Positions 54,377-64,000 of a stretch of DNA of 64,000 bases are shown here, one piece after another (within the stretch, counting starts at the first letter, position 1; each line of letters opens with the position of its first letter). This DNA comes from Incurvaria masculella (lineage: Eukaryota; Arthropoda; Insecta; Lepidoptera; Incurvariidae), in contig OX335655.1 of assembly GCA_946894095.1 (NCBI GenBank), positions 8,804,001 through 8,868,000 on the forward strand, written 5' to 3'. A model generated the notes under the pieces. The model worked only from the letters and a program-made list of their open reading frames with translations. It searched no databases and was not told where the DNA came from. Position numbers and translations under genes: made by a program.

Positions 54377-56429
54377 GTAAGATAATTGGAAAATTTGGTT
54401 CTAAGTCTTAGATCGTATTTGAAAATTGCAAAATATGTCGTACTCGTACTGTCTCGCCTACTGTACACTATACGTCTGCTTCTCGCCAGATGCTTCCCTG
54501 GTAGCTTGGAGCCACGCGACCCGACCGCTTCACGTTTTAACAATCATTTGAAACAGCCGCTCTGTGTTGTTGTATTATATTTTATTATAAGTTCGTAAGA
54601 CAAGCGTTGTATTAAATTAGAGGTCTTGGATTCGATGCTAGCCTAAACAAACTCATGCTTAGCGAGATATCTTTCTCTCCTGGAATAAACTCACGATGTA
54701 AGTATTTTTTTATGTATCTAGAATGAAGACGTTTGTTAGCTTCATGTTAAATTGAGTAAACATATATTGTAAACTCAAACACAACATGTTCTAACATTCA
54801 CAGAAGCTGGGAATTCCTGCTTCGAGATCAAGTTGTTGGTAAAATATCATAATCTTTACAAAATGACATTCGGGAATGTTGGAAATGAGTCGTCTGCTTA
54901 CTGAGGCGGCGCAGTCGACCGTCTCGAAAGCAGACACTAACCTCTCGCATGAATTATGATAATAAGGAATGATCTGGAGTCCCGTGTGACTGGAGTTTAG
55001 CGATGCCAACGTGAATATTCATCAAGGCAAAACACGTTAATCGTCCTTGGGGCGTGATAATGTAAGAGGCGATTGGGTTCAGTTAGATAAGGGCATAAGT
55101 AAAACTATTGTTTTTTATTAATGTGGAGAACAACGGGAGATTTTTTCATTCATGTGGAGAATAACGGAAGAAGTTTTAATTTGTGTGGAGACAAGAAACT
55201 TTAAGCACAATTAAACTAAAAGCAAAAAACTTTACGTGTCTCCTCAATAATTTAACTAATCGAAATTTGTAAACGTAAAACAAAGCAAAGATAACGTAAC
55301 TCAAAATCATGAAAAAACCCGGCCAAGTGCGAGTCGGAGTTCGGACGGATTCCGTTTCATTATACAAGATTTGACCCAAAGAAATCACGTTTCTTGTATA
55401 GGTGTTTGTTGTAAGGTTTTGTTTGTTTAATTATTTTTAAAAATAACTACTACTTATTTTTGAACTTCAAAAGATGAACGATGGTCTAGCTATAAGTACA
55501 CCTATAACGCTGAATATCTGACGCTCATATTCGGTGTTCAAACTTTTTTTATGATATTTTATGAATATTTGTCTAATATGAGAACCTTAAGCACCAGAGA
55601 CAATATTATCTTTAAATTATAACTAGACCATCAATCTTCACATTCACTTTTTTGATTTTCGAAATTCCTTGTGGTTATTTTGAAATAAAATTAAATGTTC
55701 TTTTACTCACGTCTTATCAAACTGAACCTAATCGTGTCTTATCACGCCCTTCACGTGAAATGCTTTGTATTGTGATGCAGTTAATTCGGAGTGTCTTGCT
55801 ATTTGTATCAATTACGTAATTTGTAACATTTTCGACAGGAGCTTTCGGGTCTTCGTGGCTCACAAAAACACTCGATTCCTTTAGGACTCACGACTATAAA
55901 TCTCTCTTTAAAACTCTTCATAAGTGTAAGCACAACTCAAGCAGTAGGCACACTTTTAGGTACCTACTTACATTTCATACTCTCTTAAAATATGTCTATT
56001 ATTTTTATATTTAATGATGAAAGAACCACGTGTAAATTTTACCTTTATATTTTTTGGCATACTTCATTGCCACTGTATTTTCAAATTTATTGACAATGGA
56101 CTAAATCTGAAAACTTCACATTTTACATACCTTACTTATTCAACACTCATTGCATATACTATCACCATTTAAAATACAATGTAGTAATAATCTTCCGTAT
56201 ACGATACGAAGTGTTCAAAGTTTTCAGTGTGATATCATTGTTTCGTAAAGTTAGACTGTGTTGAGTGAAACCATTCATAACTTTTAATATGTTATGTAAC
56301 TTTGCATTAATCTTTCCTAACTTCAAATATATTGCATGTGTAACAATATAATTTACAGCGTAGTCTGTTCTGCCTGCTTTTGCATGTTATTTATAAATAA
56401 ACATTGTTAAATTATAGAAACATCATTTT
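54377..56429. other. AT-rich intronic stretch
   Basis: A short fragment at 55316-55395 ('ccggccaagtgcgagtcgga', 'atacaagatttgac') belongs to the GGAC repeat family. Nothing else recognised. Confidence 0.45.
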
Positions 56430-56765
56430 ATATGCTAGGTGCTCGGAAAAACCAAATTCACCTCACCTCGCGAAACCACGCTCAGCGAGGCACCATACCA
56501 ACGAATTTGCAGACTATCGCTGAGCTATAGAGCTTGGTCAAATTACGTTCGAAGACTCCGAGTTTTGAAGAAAGGCATCCGCCGGCAGGCAATTCCATTT
56601 CCTTGCGATGTGGCAGCGAAATGACTTTGCAAAACGGTTCGTTCTCAAAAGCCTAATGTTAACCACAAAGGAGTGCTCCGATTTTCTGAGGTAGGATGGA
56701 GAGGAATAAGGGATGCAAGTTCCCCAGATCAACGTCCATAATAGTACCTTTAGAATGGACAAACT
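56430..56765 (-). pseudogene. LINE ORF2 C-terminal fragment
   Basis: On the minus strand: YLRKSEHSFVVNIRLLRTNR, FAKSFRCHIARKWNCLPADA, FLQNSES. This is the typical tail of a Jockey/CR1-type LINE polymerase (TRTxRFxxSFxxxxxRxWNxLPxxxFP). The paralogue at 36170 is more decayed. Confidence 0.75.
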
Positions 56766-56931
56766 ACAAACCGTTGGTGGCTCAGGAACTCCAGGCTAAC
56801 GGTGGTTATGAGTCTCTAACAAGATGGACCGGAGCGCTCGGCGCTGCGTTGAGTTCTTAAAATTACGATTATTTTCGTTTTAAACTTAAAAATTAATGCC
56901 AACCTTTTCATCAATAAACAGTGGCTTGTTC

Positions 56932-57262
56932 AATGGCGCGTGACATTGCTTTCCATGCCAGAGTAACGGTAACGGGTTCAATTCCCGCCCCATTCATGCA
57001 CCACTCTCTTTCTCTTTCTTGGATAAGTGCATTTCGTCACGAATGTGAGAGTCTTTAGTTTGGAATCCATGTAAAATTGTAGGTCCCTTTCTCCTTCTAG
57101 GTGGATATGTTGAGCCCGCCCGGGTTTTTACTTTCGTATTTAATGAAAAGATGGTCGAAGTGACAATGAAAAAATATCCGTGATTTCTAAACTCGTTTAA
57201 TGGCCATGCTCATTAAGAGAAGGTCCTGGCATGGCACCTAGTTCCTACAATAATGAAATAAA
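56932..57262 (+). mobile_element. SINE, nearly full length, tRNA-like head
   Basis: 'caatggcgcgtgacattgct', box-B-like GGTTCAATTCC at about 56975-56985, 'catgcaccactctctttctc', 'gagcccgcccgggttttta', 'gagaaggtcctggcatggca'. The 3' end is replaced by (AATGA)n-like sequence. Confidence 0.8.
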
Positions 57263-58744
57263 ATGAAATGAAAATATCATTGATTTGCTTGTTTTATACA
57301 AGACAATGGAAAAAAGGAACACTTAGTCATAGTATTACGAAATTACATAGTTAGCCAATAAAAGTAATAGAGAATGTAATTTAACTTAACTTATTCAAGT
57401 ACGTGACTTTGTTGTGTATTATAACTATACAGATTGAATTTCTCAAGTGGTATGTTGTGTTAATATTATGACGATGGGTACGGTATATGTATACATTAAA
57501 CGACATTGAAAATATATAGAGTGTGCTAAAAATGTGTTAATAAATATAGGGTTACGAATAATTCTAAGTCGTATCTCTCGTTAGACCGACCCCAAATAAA
57601 CGTCAAAGATAGACCTGTGTTTAAGAAGCTGCCAGTTCCAAACTAACCGATACATCGAAGTCAAAGTCGAGGCACAGAGATAGCGCAGAGATGTTATATT
57701 TGTGAATGATAGCGATTTCGAAACATGACCAAGCAATTAAAACGAGATGAAACGAAAATCTTCACATATTATGCGATCCTTGTGGGATCGTGAGCCTTTG
57801 ATATAAAACGACCAATTAAGACATGTATTTAAATGTATTTGTCAGCAAAGATTCGATTTACATCTCTGTTTGCCAGAGCATGTAGTCGACCAGCGTGAGA
57901 TGAGTATATGCAGGGTGTGTAATCAATTTCATTAAAAAAATATTTACCATTAATATAGACTCATAATACTAGCAAATCCTGAAAAAATATTGAATATCAG
58001 TGACAAAACCATTTAACACTTGAGTGGTATTGAGTGGTATCAACAATAAAAAAAACCCGACGAATTGAGAGCCTCCTCCTTTTTTTTGAAGTCGGTTAAA
58101 AATGTACGGGGAGGGTGACATTTCTTATGGTCGAATTTCATGACATTTTCAGGATTTTTTTAGTAATGTGAGTCTATATTTATGATTTCATTTATTGATC
58201 TAAATTGACGATATATACTCTGTATACTGTGACCTTGCCAAAAACATTAATTAGATTGCACTATTAGTTTTTGGCAAAGTTAGTCTCTAAACTTTTTTAT
58301 TTAACTACCAAACGAAATTTTTTATTCATTTAGAATTATTGTCTTCAAATTTGAAATTGACGGTACTTTGCTATAATACATGTATTTTTTTATTTTAAAT
58401 ATTACCGCTGACCATTATAAAATCAGACGTTTGGTGTATGTCTGTCTGTCTGTGTGCTTGTAACTAGAGAACCACCCACCCGATATAGGGGCGGTTTATG
58501 TTTACGTGCAGTTCTATTAGTTTTATCAATATTAGGTTACTTACCATCATCCTTATTTACCTAAGGGTTTAGCAGTTGACTTTGATATCGGAAAGTACAT
58601 ATATCGACAATTTACCAAGGTGCATCAACACAAATAAAAATAAATTTTTTTTAATGAGTTTATGATAATTCATGAATATGTCTTATTGCCATATAATACT
58701 AGCTTCGCTCAGGTGAATATTATAAACTAAATCGCCTGATAAAA
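57263..58744. other. AT-rich intronic stretch
   Basis: Contains the reverse fragment of the 'accgacttcaaa' repeat at 58045-58100 and a (GTCT)n run at 58438-58455. No gene recognised. Confidence 0.45.
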
Positions 58745-59320
58745 TGCGATCAGAGCCCCTAGTGCGACTTCTCACCTAAATTGGCGTTTACGCAAAACCG
58801 CGTTTGGCGTAAACGTTTGAGCGTTTCCAAATATTTTCAAATGAGAAAAGGGCGCGCGCAGTTGGTGTTAAGCGTTCTTGACCCTGAACTCTCTGAACTC
58901 GTTCTTGAGTTTCGAATTTACGAAATTGTGTTTGATTTTGGTTCATAATATTTCAAATACGTTTTGTTTTATATTTTTTACAACTGAAGGTTCTTCTGTT
59001 AACTGTTTCTCGTCTTTTGTTTTTGTGTTGTATTATCATTATTATTATTATTTTAAAGTTTGTTTAGCTTGATAGTTTTTTTGAAGCATGCTGTGTTTGT
59101 CTTTAATTGTAGATAGTTTCCGATAGTATTAATCCATTTTGTTTTGTAAAACAATTTTTTTGAAACAAGTCTACGTCGACAAACCTAATAAAAAAAAAAT
59201 AAAAAAAAAAAAAAAAAAAGAAACATTTCCGAATCTGAGTTTGATTTGACAGCTTACTCAATGCCGCCGTAAATACGTTGACGTTTCCGTTTGCGCCGAC
59301 TCCGCGTTTTCATCAATACT
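58745..59320 (+). repeat. 'ggcgtttacg' repeat split by a poly(A)-ended insert
   Basis: The left part (58745-58866: 'gatcagagcccctagtgcga', 'cacctaaattggcgtttacg') and right part (59230-59320: 'acgttgacgtttccgtttgc') match 34105-34380. Between them lies about 360 bp ending in an A-rich tract (59187-59220) with AATAAA-like words, resembling a retroposed transcript 3' end. Confidence 0.5.
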
Positions 59321-61269
59321 TCGCAAAGGTCAGGACGTAGCACCCGTTATCATAAAACATGCATAAAAAAGATGTACAGAAGATGAAGCGAAAGAAGTGT
59401 GCTGTGATCTTAGCGTATGGTGCTCTATCATCTCTGCCTACTCCTCCGGGAAAGAGGCGTGAAGTATGTATGCGTATTACATTTTTGTGAGTTCTACGTC
59501 GGAGCCGCAGTTCCGCCCGCCCTTGCGTTGTTGTGGCCCCATGAATTATTAACGCCACTGAGCCGGTTCGGACCTGCCAAATCCTGAGTAACGTTTTTCG
59601 GTAATTGAGGATTACCGCGGGTAAGTCTTCTAACATTTGAATTGAGACGGGACACTCTCCCGCTGGATTAACTTAGAAGCATTTTTCACAGGTTGATCTG
59701 TAGGATTTTGCTCTGAATTTGCCTCTGGAAGGAAATATAATGTCCGATGAACACTCTGATGCAGAGTACGAGAGGCCAATTCTTGCGTACGGTATATAAT
59801 TTTATATATGGTATATAATGGTATAGAAGTTTACGTACGGAATACATACGACATTTGCGGATCGCTTATGAAAATACATAGGTAATTTTTCGTTAGCGAT
59901 GAATTCGGAAACACTGGGAAAAGTTTGTTTACCTGCCACTTATTCCGCGTGGCGCTGCGATCGATTACACTTCTCTCCTACGAGAACTCCTGATTCATCA
60001 ACTGCGAATTCCCAGAATTGGCCTCCAGAATTCAAAAGCTTGCCCCCAAAATAATATTGAAAAAACAATATTGAATATATAATCAAACATTTATGTTTAA
60101 GTCCTGGATCATTTCCCTTATTGTCCTTTTGAATAATGGAGTATCTTTTCCAAGAACATTCCAATAGATTTCAACTTATTTTAAATTTTATACACAAAAG
60201 CTCATTGGAAAATCATTTATGCTTTCTATCTTTCCGCTATCGAATGAAGTGGAATATTTCGTTTTTGAGAATTCAATTTGGATCCGTCGTCGGTTCAAAG
60301 ACGTTTCGAACGATAACAACGTTGGGCTAGATAGCAGAAATGGCGCTCCTTTGCTGCTCCCCTCCGTCCCCCTCCGCCCAGCCTGTTTTTCTCCAGCTCC
60401 TGGCCATCGCCATAGATCGACACAAGAACTTGGCAAAGCTGATATTGCATCGTCTTATAGGCCGCCCGCGCTATTACCATGTTTTCCTAACTCCTCCTTT
60501 TAATCCTTCCAATCCTTTTTACTAACTTTCATTGTTTTTGCAGGGCTCCTAATAAACGTTGCGTTAAATAGCCCATAAAGTTCCCCGAAAATTGAGCTTA
60601 CAATTGTTTTTCAAATCCGTAGTTAAATTTGGTAGTTATAGAGATTAGCGCGTTCAAAAAAACAAACATATGCAACGAATGGGTGAAGAAAGAATGACGG
60701 AACAAATTTACAGCGCAGACATGAGCGGAATTGACGTGCCTGGATGGCCTAGGAGAACTTACCGCGACCAAACGATGTAATACTTCGTAAAGGTCAGATA
60801 CGTAGCACCCGTCATCGAAGAGCATGTATGAAAATATGTATGTCGTAAATAAAAAAAAACTTTGCCTACCCCCTCTGGGAAAGTTTTTTTACTTATTTAA
60901 GGAAAAGACACAAAAATAAGTATACAAATACATACAATGCAAACAATACTTAAAGAAACTAAACTTCTTTCCAGTACGCTTTATACACTACGTTTATTCT
61001 ATTATTAATTATTTAGTAAAGTACATCTAGATTATGACCAATATAAAACTTCTTCACTATGTATTACAATTTAACGTTAAAATGTGTTCATGCGTACTCA
61101 AAAGGTATATTCTTGGGGAAGGGGATGTTCCGGGTAATCTCATTTTCCGATTTCTGAAGTAATGGAAACTACCCGTTAATCAAACGTCACTGTCAATCAC
61201 CAATGGGTTTGGCTAAGCCGTCCCACAAATGCGAATATTACTCAACGCTAGACCTTATTTGCGCATTGT
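59321..61269. other. intronic stretch with dispersed-repeat scraps
   Basis: 59760-59960 is the relative of 20720-21010. Minus-strand scraps at 59313-59450 and 60770-60830 share a 'cgtagcacccgt' and 'catgcataaaa'-like module. Frames around 60190-60520 are GC-rich but unrecognised. Confidence 0.4.
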
Positions 61270-62560
61270 AAAGGAGTAGTTTATGATCTAGCGTGAAATA
61301 CTGACGCACTCTATTGTGAACTCCCAGTTTTCTTCTCTTGAGGAAAGCTTGGCTTTACGGCGTCCGATATTATGGTCATGCGTCAGGTCGACACTAAGAA
61401 TCCCTTTGTGGCCATCAATACGCAGAGTTGTACCCTGAAAGGTCTGGCTGCACTAAACTGAGTCCGCTTTGCACTGAATACGTTCGCTTGTGTCTTGCTC
61501 GCGTTAAACTCGGCGAGGTTCTGGAGACCCTATCCGGAAACTTTTTCCATGGTCTCTTCGAGCCTAACAACGGGGCACTGCCAATCCTTCTACACTTCAG
61601 CCCGGCTTGCGTACCTGGCTAAAACCGAGTTGAATGAATATCGCCCAAATTAAGCAGAACGTTAATTTGCAGCAGAACAAGGATTAGCGACAGCATAGAG
61701 CCCTGCGGTTTGCAGGCATTCACTGACATGACTTTGGAGCAGCCACCGTCAACAATACTTTTATGTTTCGGCCTTGAAAAAAGTCAGCGAGTGGAATCCA
61801 TATGAAGGCAGCTTGGAAAGCAGTGCCTTGTGCCAAACCCGGTTTCACGATAACCATTCCAATAGCCATACTTGCGCAATGATTTTCGAGCGCATCGCCT
61901 CATGTGAGACGGATAGGCTTCGGCGTGACACGATGCCTTCTCCTTCCAAGCGCCAGCGGTGGGCAGTAACTAAATCCGAAATAGTTTTGTCTCTGCTCAG
62001 CCGTTTTAAACTAGGAGAACCCCAGCAGATCGATTTGGATGAAAACGGTATTGACAATCGCTGAGAAGTTCATTGCTCTTTATATACATCATCAACTGAA
62101 AGGTAGGCTATACGTCGGTAGTTGGCCGAGTCTGTGCCTTCTATAGGCACGGACTAAACGTTGGCCGATTTCCAAGCTGCAGGTACACATCCAGCGGATT
62201 AGGACAGGAACTAATTCTGGATTCTTAAACATTCGCGCAGGAATACCTACAGGCCCACTCGCGTTCCTGGAGTCTAGGGCAAAGCGCAGGAATGGATGGC
62301 GGAATGGATTCACCGTCATCCAGGCGTGAGGTCGCCGCAAACAGGCCCACGAGAAGCCTTCTCGGAGAAGGGCGGCTTTCTCTTTGGCGGAAAAAGCGAG
62401 TGATCCGTCAGGCTGATGCAATGGTGGAAGCTGACATTATGAATTATCACAAGATCTCTTACGTGGTCTGTCGACCTTGCGGCTGTCGATCTTAATCGCG
62501 TGTCCCGCGTCGCGTCGATGGCGACAACGCGTTCCGGGGCGGCGGGCGGCGACACGCTTG
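61270..62560 (-). pseudogene. decayed Jockey/R1-like LINE reverse transcriptase
   Basis: Read on the minus strand in order: LDSRNASGPVGIPARMFKNP and ELVPVLIRWMC (finger region, 62150-62290), then, in other frames, KPQGSMLSLILVLLQINVLL near 61640-61710 (the PQGSVLSP motif), and NLAEFNASKTQANVFSAKRT near 61420-61520 (the NxxKTxxMxF-like region). These appear in the correct order for a non-LTR polymerase. The YADD box should fall near 61570-61630 but I do not see it intact. Multiple frameshifts and stops: dead. Confidence 0.75.
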
Positions 62561-62640
62561 GTGGGACGGATACGCGGCCTGCGGCAGCCGCGGCGGTGAG
62601 GGCTGCTCGCTCAGCCGCTACTTGTTCACCGAACGCTCAG

Positions 62641-62892
62641 TAGGCCTATTCCGTGCTCAGAAATCAGGAATGTTTCAGTTGAGAAAACCGATTTTGGTTT
62701 ATATCGGTTGTAAAACGTTTTTCTCGACATAAATATTCCAGATCCACAGCACGGTATTTCAATGATTTAAAATGTTCCGTCCAGAAAATCACTTTGACAA
62801 CAGCTTGACAGCTTTTATAACAACAAACCAAAGTGGTTTTTCCGACTGAAAATTTTCTAATTGCTAAGCACGGAATTTCAAAAATAGACCTA
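62641..62892. mobile_element. 252-bp MITE, second member of the 13413 family
   Basis: Starts 'taggcctattccgtgctcag' and ends 'agcacggaatttc', then 'aaaatagaccta'. Ends are inverted, with the same TAGGYCTATT terminus as 13413-13639. Internal 'gagaaaaccgattttg' is also shared. Non-coding. Confidence 0.7.
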
Positions 62893-64000
62893 CAGTTATC
62901 CCAAACGCGTGCGATTTAATGTAATTCAAACCGAGTGTTGCCATTGTTCGGGTTCGATAGAAACTTTCGTCGACGGCCCGTTTTCGCCGAAGGCGCTTTC
63001 GCTCCCATCTTCCTATCAGAGGAGATCCTATGTTCAAAGTTTTCAATTGTTACTATTTTAAAGTAGATGCAAAATTGCAGTAGAAGGAACATAAATTTTT
63101 AAATGTGTATTAACGACATAAAACTCATTGATTAACGTACTATACATCCTTCCAATCCATATTTACTATATATGTATCCTTAATTCAACATTTTCTTGCA
63201 TTTAATTCTGGATTATTCCCAGTGGAGTTTTATATTCTAGCTACTGTTATGCAATTCTACTACGATAATACGATAATACGTAATAACTACGATAGTTGGA
63301 TGTAAACAAATATCAATCCGTGCATTTTTCGGAAAAATACTTATAAGGTTACAAAAGTGGTGGCGTGGCTCTAGCCCATCCCTCCCTTCACGCGGTAAAT
63401 GTAGAGGTTAACTAGTCCAGACACTAACCACATCCCAGCTGCATCCTCCGCAGTAGTAATGATATCCATTAGGGTCCTCTGCCAAATAGCTTGCGACAGC
63501 TTGCGGGCTCGGAGCGTGCATGACCGCTGCCAGGCGGGCGTGTCGGGCAGCCAACTTTACTAGCAATTTACTCTTAAATAAACCAAGACATTTTCTCCAA
63601 GAAAAGATAAACTGCTAGGATTGTAGTGAACACATCATAATTGATCTTAAATCCCTATTTATGTATCGTTTTTTTTTTCTATTATTTTTTCTCTGACATG
63701 GGTACTATATTGTAGCATGAATTTGTTTATTTCCTAACTTATATTTGATTTGATATTACCTAGTATCAAAAATGACGATGGCTTTTTGCACCTGAATAAC
63801 TTAGAACATAATTCCTATTAATTTAGAATAAGATGTAATTATCGTTGTCAAGAGTTTACTTTTCACCAATGTATATAATGTTCTTTGTGAGCAGTAATAG
63901 TCAATAAATCACTGTAAACTAGTTTGTAAGTATCAATGGAAAAAATAATACAATGACCAACCTGACGAAGTTTTTTGTCGCCACTTCTTAGCTAGAAGTA
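62893..64000. other. non-coding end of window
   Basis: AT-rich. A GC-richer patch at 63480-63560 ('ttgcgggctcggagcgtgca', 'caggcgggcgtgtcgggcag') has a short open stretch but no channel similarity. No exon can be supported. Confidence 0.45.

Noticed and set aside
60190..60520. Four overlapping frames on both strands as a gene
   Set aside because: No family resemblance and mutual overlap; base composition explains the openness.
63480..63560. GC-rich patch as the next calcium-channel exon
   Set aside because: Translations of all frames lack the pore-loop or turret sequence expected after S5, and stops occur within 25 codons.

Overview
The window looks like nuclear DNA of a moth or butterfly. 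It is AT-rich and packed with degraded transposable elements, and its one recognisable host gene is an insect voltage-gated calcium channel. The lepidopteran call is an inference. It rests on a TTAGG-type telomeric repeat run, reverse-transcriptase C-termini of kinds I know from Lepidoptera, and many short interspersed families that recur in the window. No species can be named.

Host gene. Four plus-strand exons (23850-23961, 26716-26849, 29362-29459, 52410-52581) encode consecutive parts of repeat I of a low-voltage-activated (T-type, Cav3-like) calcium-channel alpha-1 subunit, orthologous to fly Ca-alpha1T: S1, S2-S3, S4 voltage sensor, then S5 and the start of the pore turret. Phases join perfectly. 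The intervening introns are about 2.75, 2.51 and 22.95 kb. The gene continues beyond 64000, and its 5' exons were not found. The 3' splice site before the S1 exon has the hallmarks of a minor-spliceosome (U12-type) AT-AC intron.

Layout. 1-23.8 kb lies upstream of the first visible exon (far 5' intron or 5' flank) and is a mosaic of SINEs, MITEs and LINE tails. It includes a 1.2-kb foldback element whose core is six 150-bp palindromes in tandem (7647-8866), CpG-rich islands near 9.3 and 17.1 kb, and a SINE with a 5S-rRNA-like promoter head (21765-22150). 23.8-29.5 kb holds three exons with short introns; a SINE with a 10-bp target-site duplication sits 17-28 nt upstream of the second exon. 29.5-52.4 kb is the giant intron, with LINE debris, nested MITEs, a telomeric-repeat palindrome (49446-49742) and a truncated mariner transposase. 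52.6-64 kb is a further intron with a possible 42-nt cassette exon and a decayed Jockey/R1-like reverse transcriptase (61270-62560).

Mobile elements. One SINE family is represented by about 15 copies, with either a tRNA-like or a 5S-like head on the same body. MITE families include TWA-flanked (PIF/Harbinger-like), TTAA-flanked, hAT-like and TA-flanked types, several of them nested. No operons, prokaryotic genes, CRISPR arrays or intact RNA genes were seen.
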